Source of the DNA: Marinobacterium jannaschii DSM 6295
Lineage (GTDB): Bacteria; Pseudomonadota; Gammaproteobacteria; Pseudomonadales; Balneatricaceae
Assembly: GCF_000620085.1 (NCBI RefSeq)
Contig: NZ_JHVJ01000019.1
Coordinates: 88,584 to 152,583 of the forward strand
Direction of reading: 5' to 3'
DNA: 64,000 nt
The position numbers and the translations under genes are program-made. Positions 55,079 through 63,297 of this stretch are shown here, piece by piece. Within the stretch, counting starts at the first letter, position 1; each line of letters starts with the position of its first letter. The notes under the pieces are model-generated. The model was not told the DNA's origin and searched no databases. It worked only from the letters and a program-made list of their open reading frames with translations.

Positions 55079-56035
55079 TTATGTTGGCTGTAAAGAGTTG
55101 AGTAACTCTGCATTCGTGGGGTATTTCTCCAGTAACTCAACCAGTTTTCGGGTGCCCTCTAAAGGCCTGAGCGAGGTCAGCGCGCGTCGCAAATCCCTCA
55201 CGCTTGCAATGTCTTTGGAGTCTAAAAGCAGCTCATCACGGCGCGTACTACTCTTAGCGATGTCCAGTGCTGGAAAAACCCGCCGACTGGCCGCTTCCCG
55301 TGATAGCACAACTTCCATATTCCCGGTGCCCTTGAACTCCTCAAATATCACCTGATCCATCTGACTTCCGGTATCAATGAGTACGGTCGCCAGAATGGTC
55401 AGCGAACCACCGTTCTCAATGTTTCGGGCTGCGCCAAACAACTTACGCGGTATCTCCAAAGCACGGGCATCAATACCACCCGACATCGTACGACCACTGC
55501 TTTTTCGTTCAGCATTATGTACCCGGGAGAGCCTTGTAAGAGAGTCTATGACAATCATGACATTGTGACCCTCTCCCGCTTCCCGGCGCGCGATATCAAG
55601 TAACTCATCGGCCACCCGGACGTGTTGCTGATAGCTTCCATCCGAGGACGACGCATGCACCTGTGCCGGTACACCACGCTTAAAGTCAGTCACCTCTTCC
55701 GGTCGCTCATCAATGAGTAGCGCATAAAGCTTTATCTCGGGATAAGCCTTCCCGACCGCCTGGCAAATATGTTTTAAAAGGGTCGATTTTCCGGAGCCGG
55801 GAGGTGCGACTATCAAGCCTCGCTGCCCCATTCCGATAGGGGTGATCAGATCGATCGCTCGCGCAGAGAGTTCCGGTGAACCTGACTCCAGGCGAATACA
55901 GGGTGAGGGATGAATGGCTACGCCATTTTGAAAACGCTTATACGGATCGTCATCAATGACTTCCTTGACGACCTCATCCACCGGTTTGAATTCCGGATTT
56001 CTCTTCACCTTCAGGCTTAACTTTTTTCTCGTCAT
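55079..56035 (-). CDS. Short Rho-like ATPase without N-terminal RNA-binding domain
   Basis: A 318-residue protein matching the C-terminal half of Rho: PIGMGQRGLIVAPPGSGKST (Walker A, about 77-84; E. coli Rho has PPKAGKT), LIDERPEEVTD, VMIVIDSLTRLSR (Walker B), MSGGIDARAL (Q loop), IDTGSQMDQVIFEEFKGTG (R loop; Lys326 of E. coli is Gln here), and SSTRRDELL with the Arg finger. Residues 1-40 are a short charged segment instead of the roughly 130-residue helical/OB RNA-binding part. The full catalytic set suggests an active hexameric ATPase with different loading. It is separate from any housekeeping rho seen here. Confidence 0.9.
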   Translation of the reverse strand: MTRKKLSLKVKRNPEFKPVDEVVKEVIDDDPYKRFQNGVAIHPSPCIRLESGSPELSARAIDLITPIGMGQRGLIVAPPGSGKSTLLKHICQAVGKAYPEIKLYALLIDERPEEVTDFKRGVPAQVHASSSDGSYQQHVRVADELLDIARREAGEGHNVMIVIDSLTRLSRVHNAERKSSGRTMSGGIDARALEIPRKLFGAARNIENGGSLTILATVLIDTGSQMDQVIFEEFKGTGNMEVVLSREAASRRVFPALDIAKSSTRRDELLLDSKDIASVRDLRRALTSLRPLEGTRKLVELLEKYPTNAELLNSLQPT

Positions 56036-56150
56036 AATCTCGAATTGCAGCTCTGGAAAATTAAGTGTTTTCTGGCGGATTCACAAAAGTCTGACGACAC
56101 CTTTTAAACGTCAAACCCTGGGTGACTTTGAAGCAAAACCGACGAACAGA

Positions 56151-56864
56151 CTAAAACGGACAGGGGCAATGCCCATGCAGTTGCTCGTCACTACCCGGGT
56201 GTTCGAAATACAGGTCACTGGCGTGTAAGAGCAAACGATCTGCCATCTGCTCACTACAATCGCTTTTATACAGATCACATCCAAGAATGGGGTGGCCGAT
56301 CGACTCACTGTGAATGCGTAACTGATGCGTGCGTCCGGTATGCGGAATGTACTGCACCAGGCTCCGGCGCGGCTGCCCTAACCGTTGCAAGACTCGGTAT
56401 TCACTGATCGCCGTTTTGCCTGTGGTCGGGCAGATCTTTACCCGGGGAAAACAGTTTTTATCCTTCGCGATAGCAGCGGTTATCTGCCCCTGATCGTCGG
56501 CAAGCCAGCCTTCCAGCAGGGCAACATAACGCTTCCGGACTGTGCGAGCCTGAAACTGCCTGCTGAGATGTTGCGAAGAGGCGGCATGCAGCCCCACAAC
56601 CATAATGCCCGATGTACCAAAATCTAACCGGTGCGGTAACTTCGCCTCCGGGTATGCCGGGCTCACGCCCTCCTGGCCATTTACCAAACGGTAATGCACC
56701 GAATCCCAGTTTTGCGGGTTCTTACCCGATAAACTGAGCAGGCCACTGGGTTTGTTGATCAACAGGATATCGTCATCCTGATATAAAATTTCCAGAAACC
56801 CCTCACACGCCGGTGCCACGAAATCATCAATAACGGAGTGAGCCGGCGGACAGGTATCAGACAT
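56151..56864 (-). CDS. RluA-type pseudouridine synthase
   Basis: A 237-residue enzyme: LEILYQDDDILLINKPSGLL, the catalytic HRLDFGTSGIMVVG, and PHTGRTHQLRIHSESIGHPI with late LLHASDLYFEHP. No S4 domain is present, as in RluA itself. It modifies rRNA or tRNA; the exact target is not readable. It is a neighbour of the short Rho-like gene in the same direction (115-base gap). Confidence 0.88.
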   Translation of the reverse strand: MSDTCPPAHSVIDDFVAPACEGFLEILYQDDDILLINKPSGLLSLSGKNPQNWDSVHYRLVNGQEGVSPAYPEAKLPHRLDFGTSGIMVVGLHAASSQHLSRQFQARTVRKRYVALLEGWLADDQGQITAAIAKDKNCFPRVKICPTTGKTAISEYRVLQRLGQPRRSLVQYIPHTGRTHQLRIHSESIGHPILGCDLYKSDCSEQMADRLLLHASDLYFEHPGSDEQLHGHCPCPF

Positions 56865-57206
56865 CTAATATTTCCCTCGATTGATACAGGTAATGTCCGA
56901 TAGAGGGAACCGGAGCGTAGCGGCGGACATCATCACCTGAGTACCGACTGAGCCTGCACCGCTCAGACCGGCGTTTGCCAGGGCTGACAGATCAGCCTAA
57001 CCAACCCGGCGAAGACTAGTGCGATTCTACACCAATAACCCCGTTGTTACCGGGGTATCGATCGATATATCTGAGCCCTGCGCCTTGGCAATCCCAGTCC
57101 CGCGCAAATATCGGGATACACATGAACAGCAGGCGGTAGAAAGCCGAGTTCAGCTCAGCTCAGCTCAGCAGATACGGTACACAGAAGCCAGACACTGGGT
57201 GTGCGC
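56865..57206. other. Intergenic region with CAGCT repeat
   Basis: A 342-base gap between two minus-strand genes. It holds a short tandem repeat (CAGCT four times, about 57151-57170) and no convincing gene or terminator. Confidence 0.5.
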
Positions 57207-58325
57207 TTATTCTATAGCTAATCCCTGCATCCAGAACTGGCTCAGCTGCTCTACAGAAATGCCTGAAACAGACGGCTGAGTTTCTGAATGATCTCCAAAA
57301 ATGCTCTGTGCCAGCTGCCTGCCAACGGATTGGGCGGCAGATACCTTGGCGATGCGCTGTCGATAGAACTCTGTCAGAACCTTATCCAGCTCGCTTTGTC
57401 CTGCCAAAATCCGGGCAAGATGCCATGCATCTTCCAGTGCCTGACACGCCCCCTGCCCGGACGTCGGCAAAGATGCATGGGCCGCATCTCCAATCACCAA
57501 AACATTGTCCTGATGCCAACGGGGCAGAGGATCAAGATCATGCACAAAAATGCGGCTGAGCGATGCTTTATCGTAGGAGTTCAGCACACTTTGCACCGGA
57601 TCAGGCCAGTCCAGGAAACGCCGATGCATCTCGGCATACCAGGCGGATAAAGAGCGTTCACGATCAAGGGGCGCAGTCCATGCCCCGGCCCAAAAACACA
57701 AGCCTGCTCTGACAGGAACTATTCCAAAGCGCTCGCCTGCGCCACGGAAGTCATGAATGGCGTTATCTAAAACAGCCGCCTCCAGCTGACTAATACCAAT
57801 GATGTTAATGAAGCCCTGATAACAGGGACTCACCTTTTCTGCGTACAGCGTCTGACGCACCACTGAGTTCATTCGCCCATCGGCGCCTACCACCAGATCA
57901 AACCGTTGCTTCAGTCCGTCAATATCCTGCGCCGTCATTGAGCAATCAAAGTGCATTTCTACGCCCAGATCGTCTAAAGCCCTGGCCAGAGTACACATAA
58001 GATCACGACGCAATATCGTTACGCTGGGGAAACCACTCAGCATGTTTACTGCTTCAATATCCAGCACACCCTGCCGGATACCATTCTGATCAAACTGGCG
58101 TATAAAACGAGGCTCACCGCCAATGCGCTTTATCTCTTTCTCCACCTCCATCTGCTGCAGAACAAAAACGGCATTTGGCCATAAAGTCACACCGCCACCA
58201 AAAGACGAGACCCCGCTATCCCGCTCATACAAGCTCACCTGAAAACCTTGTTTTGTGGCGAGAATCGCCAGCGCCATCCCGGCAACCCCTGCACCGATAA
58301 TGGCAATACGTCTGCGGTTGTTCAT
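57207..58325 (-). CDS. FAD-dependent monooxygenase
   Basis: A 372-residue flavoprotein: FAD motif IAIIGAGVAGMALAI (about 8-22), the DG motif DLVVGADGRMNSVVR, and LVIGDAAHASLPTSGQGACQ. It is a PHBH-type aromatic hydroxylase or related enzyme using NAD(P)H and O2. The divergent LysR gene is the likely regulator. The substrate is unknown. Confidence 0.88.
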   Translation of the reverse strand: MNNRRRIAIIGAGVAGMALAILATKQGFQVSLYERDSGVSSFGGGVTLWPNAVFVLQQMEVEKEIKRIGGEPRFIRQFDQNGIRQGVLDIEAVNMLSGFPSVTILRRDLMCTLARALDDLGVEMHFDCSMTAQDIDGLKQRFDLVVGADGRMNSVVRQTLYAEKVSPCYQGFINIIGISQLEAAVLDNAIHDFRGAGERFGIVPVRAGLCFWAGAWTAPLDRERSLSAWYAEMHRRFLDWPDPVQSVLNSYDKASLSRIFVHDLDPLPRWHQDNVLVIGDAAHASLPTSGQGACQALEDAWHLARILAGQSELDKVLTEFYRQRIAKVSAAQSVGRQLAQSIFGDHSETQPSVSGISVEQLSQFWMQGLAIE

Positions 58326-58430
58326 CCAACCCTACCTCGATAATAAACTTCGGTAGCGATTGTCACAGAGCCATTATTCAGGATAAATATATAAATACTG
58401 CGTTATAAATCCCATTTTTTGAGATAATCA

Positions 58431-59318
58431 ATGATTGAGAAAATCGAACTTCAATGGTTACTGAGTTTCCAGGCCGTATATGAGCAACTGAGCTTTAAGC
58501 AAGCAGCAGAGCAACTCCAATTGCCAACATCCAATGTCAGCCGACACGTCGCCTTACTGGAGCAGCAACTCAATTTGCGATTACTGGACCGCACCACACG
58601 GAAGATGATTCCAAGCACTGCCGGCACACAACTCTATCAGTCCGTCGTACCGCTCACACAAGCCATGAATGATGCGCTGGAAGAGGTCTCTCTGTATGGT
58701 GATTCCCTGTCTGGCCACCTTAAGATCATCATGCCTGACCTCCCCTTCCTGGCTGAGATCATCGCAGACTTCTGCCTCAGGCATCCTCAAATACAACTAA
58801 GTTGCGATACCCAACTAAATCCAGCGGAAGGCTTGTTAGAGGGATTCGATTTAGTGTTACGTTTTGGCCGCGGACCGCTGGAAGATTCTGGCTGGGTCGC
58901 CAGGGAAATCCTGCGCTGGCCAAGTTGCGTAGTTGCCGCACCACAGCTTCTAAAACATCATCCATTGCCACGCACACTGGATGCACTGCGCAAAGCCCCC
59001 TGCATTACCAGTCTGTCTGTACTACAAGGTATGCCCTGGCGATTTAAACAGAACCAAACCATTCAGGTGCACTCCAGCTACAAGGTCAATAGCGGCAATA
59101 TGGCCAAAGCCGCCGCACTGAAAGGACTTGGCTTTGCTATTTTACCCCTGCATGCATGCCAGGCAGACATAGACAGTGGCGCTCTTATACAAGTCAACCT
59201 TAACTACGAACCGGAAGACCTCGTCTTATACGCGTTTTATTCAGGCAGAAAATACCCACTGGAGAAAGTGAAGGTATTTCTGGAGCACCTGCGATCGGGG
59301 ATTATTGATTTTCAATAA
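58431..59318 (+). CDS. LysR regulator divergent from the FAD monooxygenase
   Basis: A 295-residue LysR regulator: HTH at about 8-65 (LSFKQAAEQLQLPTSNVSRH), then an effector domain. The gene order LysR-divergent-monooxygenase (105-base gap) suggests that it controls the oxidoreductase. Confidence 0.87.
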   Translation: MIEKIELQWLLSFQAVYEQLSFKQAAEQLQLPTSNVSRHVALLEQQLNLRLLDRTTRKMIPSTAGTQLYQSVVPLTQAMNDALEEVSLYGDSLSGHLKIIMPDLPFLAEIIADFCLRHPQIQLSCDTQLNPAEGLLEGFDLVLRFGRGPLEDSGWVAREILRWPSCVVAAPQLLKHHPLPRTLDALRKAPCITSLSVLQGMPWRFKQNQTIQVHSSYKVNSGNMAKAAALKGLGFAILPLHACQADIDSGALIQVNLNYEPEDLVLYAFYSGRKYPLEKVKVFLEHLRSGIIDFQ

Positions 59319-59349
59319 GATGATCAAAATAATCACCGGGCCCCAAAAG

Positions 59350-59466
59350 GGAATCAACGGAAAGGCGAAGTATGTCGATCGAATGATTAAAGATTCCCCA
59401 TGAGGAAGGCCTCAGGGGTTACTTCGCCTATTGACGCGGGGGCGGCCCATATGTGTTATGTGTATT
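59350..59466. repeat. Repeat B, copy 1 (decayed coding-like sequence)
   Basis: About 75% similar by eye to copy 2 at 60915-61028. Read on the plus strand, both encode an IKDPHE-like C-terminal stretch ending in YFAY or YFAD and a stop. Copy 1 has one extra base (a frameshift). Each copy lies at the 3' end of a minus-strand gene. Confidence 0.7.
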
Positions 59467-59911
59467 AAAACCACCGCCTTACTTTTTGACAATATACCTC
59501 ATAGTCTTGACCAAACTTACGGCGCATTACCTCCTCTTCGAATGCAATGTACCATCTATCAGTAACAAGAAAAAACACACCAGCAAGCAATAAGGATGAA
59601 ACAGCAGCTCCCATAAGCATGCTAAATCCAACCATCGATATTACAAAACCGAGGTACATGGGGTTCCTTGTATATTTAAAAATCCCTTCTGTTACAAGTA
59701 CGTCAGGCTCATCAAATGTCATAACATTGGTGCCTATTCGATTAAAAGTCCTCTTTCCAGTTACCGCCAGCAAAAGTCCACCTAGAGCAAAAGGCAATCC
59801 AACCAGGTTGTATGGGTAACTAATATTATGAGGTGACCCCATACTCCAGCATATCAAGGCCATTACAAGCAAAAATATAAAAAACAGCATGGGTGGCAAT
59901 ATTTTTTTCAC
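59465..59911 (-). CDS. Isoprenylcysteine carboxyl methyltransferase-like membrane protein
   Basis: A 148-residue protein with four membrane helices and the ICMT/PEMT pattern: TEGIFKYTRNPMYLGFVISM (about 73-92) and the C-terminal EEEVMRRKFGQDYEVYCQKV. Bacterial members methylate lipids or small molecules. It is AT-rich compared with the core genes. It is the leftmost gene of the cassette-like island. Confidence 0.85.
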   Translation of the reverse strand: MKKILPPMLFFIFLLVMALICWSMGSPHNISYPYNLVGLPFALGGLLLAVTGKRTFNRIGTNVMTFDEPDVLVTEGIFKYTRNPMYLGFVISMVGFSMLMGAAVSSLLLAGVFFLVTDRWYIAFEEEVMRRKFGQDYEVYCQKVRRWF

Positions 59912-59972
59912 CTTCTTTCTCCCTCAGAAATGATAGGCCATTATACAAATCGATCATCATCGCCACCTTAAC

Positions 59973-60563
59973 CTATGTTAAGCCCATCTCTCTGCGTATT
60001 CGTGACACAGTGACATCGGTAACTCCAATGTACATAGCTACCTGGCGAAGTGGTATTTTTCTACCTTCATCACCAAACTCGTTTAAAAACTGCTCGTACC
60101 GTTCTTTTGCTGTCAACAGCAAAAATCCCGCCTCCCTTTTTTCTTTCTTCAGCACGAGACGTTCATAAATTTTTCGCAGAAACTCTCCCCAGTTGTAATT
60201 TTCTCTGGAGAGCTCTATTAAACAGTCGTATTTTATTGATGCGGTGGAACACTGCGTAATTGCCTGAGCAAAAAACGGGCTAGGACAATCTTCAACCAAT
60301 GTGCTGAGACTAGCAAATGCACCTCCGGTTCTAACCAATGATTTATTCCGCTCATTACCTTCTTCATCTATGTAAAAATACCTTCCAATACCATCAATAA
60401 CAAAATAGACATCACGTACAAGATCACCACGATGAAATATGTAGTCTTTGGGCATATGTGTGTGAAAGGTAAAATACTTAATAGCCATATCAAAATCCGT
60501 TTGGCTAAACGGCACTAACTCAGAAAGAGTTTCTTTCAACAAATTCTGGCAACTTATATTCAT
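59973..60563 (-). CDS. Crp/Fnr-family regulator
   Basis: A 196-residue regulator: cNMP-type beta barrel (about 20-125, YIFHRGDLVRDVYFVIDGIG), then a short C-terminal HTH (RKIPLRQVAMYIGVTDVTVS). The cAMP-binding signature is degenerate, so another signal is likely. AT-rich. It sits just after repeat A copy 1. Confidence 0.83.
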   Translation of the reverse strand: MNISCQNLLKETLSELVPFSQTDFDMAIKYFTFHTHMPKDYIFHRGDLVRDVYFVIDGIGRYFYIDEEGNERNKSLVRTGGAFASLSTLVEDCPSPFFAQAITQCSTASIKYDCLIELSRENYNWGEFLRKIYERLVLKKEKREAGFLLLTAKERYEQFLNEFGDEGRKIPLRQVAMYIGVTDVTVSRIRREMGLT

Positions 60564-60588
60564 AATATCTATTCGACTTTAAAAGAAT

Positions 60589-60712
60589 AACAAGGCTGCC
60601 GGATTAGAGAATCAGCTGCATAAACAGCCACCCCGGACAGCCCTCCTTGTTCTGTTTTGGGCTTAACCCGATCTGTCTGCTATCAGTGGATACTCGATGC
60701 AAATACGTTTTG
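60589..60712. repeat. Repeat A, copy 1, attC-like
   Basis: A 124-base repeat, about 80% identical by eye to copy 2 (61899-62022) with no gaps. AACAAGGCTGCCGG at 60589-60602 and CCGGACAGCCCTCCTTGTT ending at 60651 form an imperfect inverted repeat of about 63 bases. It directly precedes a minus-strand gene. Confidence 0.75.
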
Positions 60713-60914
60713 ATCGCCTTGTATGTCGGCCCCCTAAGCTCTCAATAAACGATTGCATCCATCGCCTGGATTTCAGCAGGTTTTCTCTACGATGCTCAAG
60801 ACAATTATCAGGGACCAACAAGTAATTTCTAGTGGCCCATACGGAGCAGAACCTTCGATATGGCAGTGCTATTGGTGCGTAAGAGACCCTCTATATGTGT
60901 TTTATCGCACAGCA

Positions 60915-61028
60915 GGCAATCAACAGGATGGTGAAGCATTTCGATCAAATTATTAAAGATCCCCATGAGAAAAGCATCAGGGATTATTTCGCTGATTGAT
61001 TCGGGAGCGGCTCATATGGGTTAGTATT
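60915..61028. repeat. Repeat B, copy 2
   Basis: Its plus-strand frame reads HFDQIIKDPHEKSIRDYFAD and then a stop. It sits just past the stop of the MBL gene, as copy 1 does for the ICMT gene. The 200 bases between it and repeat A copy 1 hold no gene I can support. Confidence 0.7.
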
Positions 61029-61034
61029 AGCTGA

Positions 61035-61880
61035 TCATTTTGACTCAAGCTGTTCTCTAATTTTTTCGGCAGCCAGAATTTCTTGCTGCTCTATAAAACG
61101 GGAAAAGTTTTCCCGACTGATGAATATGTTTTTATTTTCGCCTCTGATGCTTTTATCTCTATTAGCAAACAGATTATTCTTGTGCGGATGATTTGATAGG
61201 TTAACTGTTACTGCTGGGCTCTCGATTGCTAATCTCCTGATTCGGGCCATGCTTGCCATAAACTTCTTTGCAAGACCCGGCTTTTGAAAATTCACCCCAT
61301 GACCACCGACTACGAATGCGCGATATAGCTGGCCATTATCCTTAGCCATGAAGTCTATAGACAAGTCGCCTTCTGTATGGCCTGGCGTAATATAAAATTT
61401 GAACTCAGTGCCACCCACAACGATTCCGGAGCTATCCTGGGCGAAAGATTTTACGTCCGGGGGCAGGAATTTATTCATGCCACTACTTTTATTAGCCTGA
61501 TCTTTGGCCAACTCAAGCCCTTTCTCAGTCATGATCACCCTGGAACCGTACAGGGACTGGAGATACTCTGCGCCTCCTACGTGGTCAGAATGGCCGTGAG
61601 TTACGATGATGTGGGTTACTGGTTTTTCCTCTAAACCCAGCTTTTTAAGATTGGTAGGTATCCACTTGCCATAGGGAAAATCAAGAGTGTCTATGATGAC
61701 CAAACCGGATGATGTTTCCACAGCATATGAGGAAACCCACTTATCTCCAATATAGTACACGTTATCAAACATCTTAAAAGGCTCAACATATCCATTGTCA
61801 TCACTCATTTCTGGAGTTTCTACGCTCGCCAATATCTTTGTCGAAATTAAGAAAAGCACAGCGAGGCTAATATTTTTCAT
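61035..61880 (-). CDS. Secreted metallo-beta-lactamase-fold hydrolase (B3-like metal sites)
   Basis: A 281-residue protein with a signal peptide (cut near ILASVE). Metal motifs: HGHSDHVGG (about 95-103), TPGHTEGD (about 163-170), and a late SNHPHKNN. The order HxHxDH, then H, then a C-terminal His in a NHPH context resembles subclass B3 metallo-beta-lactamases. The usual B3 sequence is not closely matched, so activity on beta-lactams is only possible. AT-rich; flanked by repeats A and B. Confidence 0.82.
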   Translation of the reverse strand: MKNISLAVLFLISTKILASVETPEMSDDNGYVEPFKMFDNVYYIGDKWVSSYAVETSSGLVIIDTLDFPYGKWIPTNLKKLGLEEKPVTHIIVTHGHSDHVGGAEYLQSLYGSRVIMTEKGLELAKDQANKSSGMNKFLPPDVKSFAQDSSGIVVGGTEFKFYITPGHTEGDLSIDFMAKDNGQLYRAFVVGGHGVNFQKPGLAKKFMASMARIRRLAIESPAVTVNLSNHPHKNNLFANRDKSIRGENKNIFISRENFSRFIEQQEILAAEKIREQLESK

Positions 61881-61898
61881 ATGATTTCCCAGATTGCT

Positions 61899-62022
61899 AA
61901 CAAGGCAGTCGGATTAGAGATTTAGCCGTATAAATACCCATCACGGACAGCCCTCTTTGCTCTGTTTTGTAATTGAAGCGATCTATCTGCTATCAGCGGA
62001 TATTCGATGCAAACTCGTATTG
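61899..62022. repeat. Repeat A, copy 2
   Basis: Same length as copy 1. It starts AACAAGGCAGTCGGATTAGAG and ends TATTCGATGCAAACTCGTAT followed by TG. It lies 18 bases upstream of the start of the MBL gene. Confidence 0.75.
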
Positions 62023-62044
62023 TTTATATTTTGCACTGACCAGC

Positions 62045-62066
62045 GGCCGCTATGCGGCCCGTTTTT
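62045..62066 (+). terminator. Hairpin with T-run beside the transposase remnant
   Basis: GGCCGC-TAT-GCGGCC followed by CGTTTTT on the plus strand. There is no plus-strand gene just upstream, so it may insulate the element. Confidence 0.65.
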
Positions 62067-62070
62067 CCTT

Positions 62071-62463
62071 TCAGTACCTGATTTGCCCGGTCGTTCCGGT
62101 CTCCTCGATATTGTGTACCAGGCAGTACGTCAGCCATTGGACATTGACCTTGGATTTGCCTCTGAGCGTGAAGCGTTTTAGCCCTTTGATTGGTTTCCGA
62201 TTACCGAACACCGGCTCCCCGCCGCTGGCTGTAGCTATACCGCGGGAATAAGCGAATAAGACGATCTTCAACAGCAGTGCCGGATCGTAGGCCGGGGCAC
62301 CGTTTTGGTCGTTGCGATAGCGGGATTCAAACAGGGGCAGGTCGAGGTCATGATCGGCCACGTGGCTGAGGGTATATTCGAAGGTGCCAGGCTGAATCTG
62401 ATCCGCAAACCGCAGCGGGATCATCTTGATCTGGTCGTAATCGTAGTGTTTGTAGCGTGCCAT
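62071..62463 (-). pseudogene. IS1182-type transposase with internal deletion
   Basis: A 130-residue open frame. Residues 1 to about 72 match the N-terminus of IS1182-type transposases (YDYDQIKMIPLRFADQIQPG, APAYDPALLLKIVLFAYSRG). It then jumps to the C-terminal block EPVFGN (catalytic Glu region) and FTLRGKSKVNVQWLTYCLVH. Full-length relatives have over 400 residues, so the middle with both catalytic Asp is missing, yet the frame is kept. It cannot transpose alone. Confidence 0.85.
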
Positions 62464-62730
62464 CCCTTGCACCCTCAACGGTAAAGTTCTTTGCTGCGAT
62501 TGTAGCGAGGAAAAGCCCCCGGCACCAAGGGCTTCAGGACTTTTCCTACAGCCTCAATGCTTTAAGAAGGGGCTGCCGATTAGGCAGTCCCGCGCGCTCA
62601 AATTGTTATAGGGCAACATACGTAATTTTGAAGACTAGAGTAGCTCTTCTATCTGCCACAGACAGCCAGCTACTTGAAACGGGTATGTTCCATTGATCTA
62701 ATTGGCCACCAACCATCAGCAGGCCTCAGC

Positions 62731-63222
62731 ATGACAGACACAGACACCAGCACTAATCACAGCAGCTACTATATTCTTAACCGTGAGTACTTCACCGAGT
62801 GTTTCGACCAATCTGCCAACACCGCTATCGGCCTCAAAGCATACCGTAAGGCCATAATCTTGATCACTGGGGCCAGCATTTTTTTTGCCATGGATATCGA
62901 AGTCTATGTCGCTTGGTTTCTACTCGCCCTCGGCGGCGTCGAACTGCTCTCAATTCGATATAAACGAAGCTGGTGGGTTGCTCGCCAAATGCTCAGCCGC
63001 GCTGCGGGCAGTCAGGTTAGTATTCGGATTGATGATCAAGGTATCTTTACCGACAATACTTATCACCAGAAAAGCATCCTCTGGAACGATATTTCTGAAA
63101 TCAAGAGCACCGAGAAAGGCTTTATAGTCATCCATAATCAAGGTACTAGCTATCTTTCTAAAAATGGCCTGGATAAGTTTTTTTTGGATCTTTTAGCCGA
63201 AAAATCAAAAGCTATGATTTAG
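62731..63222 (+). CDS. YcxB-like small membrane protein
   Basis: About 163 residues: N-terminal polar part, two membrane helices (about 45-80, IILITGASIFFAMDIEVYVA), then a YcxB-like C-terminal domain (VSIRIDDQGIFTDNTYHQKS, ILWNDISEIKSTEKGFIVIH). Function unknown. It is plus-strand among minus-strand neighbours, with an attC-like site 17 bases after its stop, as in a gene cassette. The start is uncertain; an earlier TTG/ATG in frame lies at 62674. Confidence 0.75.
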   Translation: MTDTDTSTNHSSYYILNREYFTECFDQSANTAIGLKAYRKAIILITGASIFFAMDIEVYVAWFLLALGGVELLSIRYKRSWWVARQMLSRAAGSQVSIRIDDQGIFTDNTYHQKSILWNDISEIKSTEKGFIVIHNQGTSYLSKNGLDKFFLDLLAEKSKAMI

Positions 63223-63239
63223 GTCGGGCGATTTCTACC

Positions 63240-63297
63240 TTATAACACGCGCATAACCGGCCTGCGAAGTGAACGATGGTTTATGCGCTTGTTAGGG
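63240..63297. repeat. attC-like recombination site
   Basis: TTATAACACGCGCATAACC and GGTTTATGCGCTTGTTAGGG form an imperfect inverted repeat (16 of about 18 paired, one bulged base) around a 19-base spacer. The outer ends carry AAC and GTTAGGG, near the attC boxes RYYYAAC and GTTRRRY. The total of 58 bases fits short attC sites. Orientation is ambiguous. Confidence 0.65.

Noticed and set aside
57151..57170. CAGCT tandem repeat as a phase-variation tract
   Set aside because: It lies outside any gene and far from a promoter-like site, with only four units.
60753..60956. A 67-codon plus-strand frame in the 470-base gap between the MBL and Crp/Fnr genes
   Set aside because: It runs into repeat B in a different frame from the conserved one and shows no family pattern.
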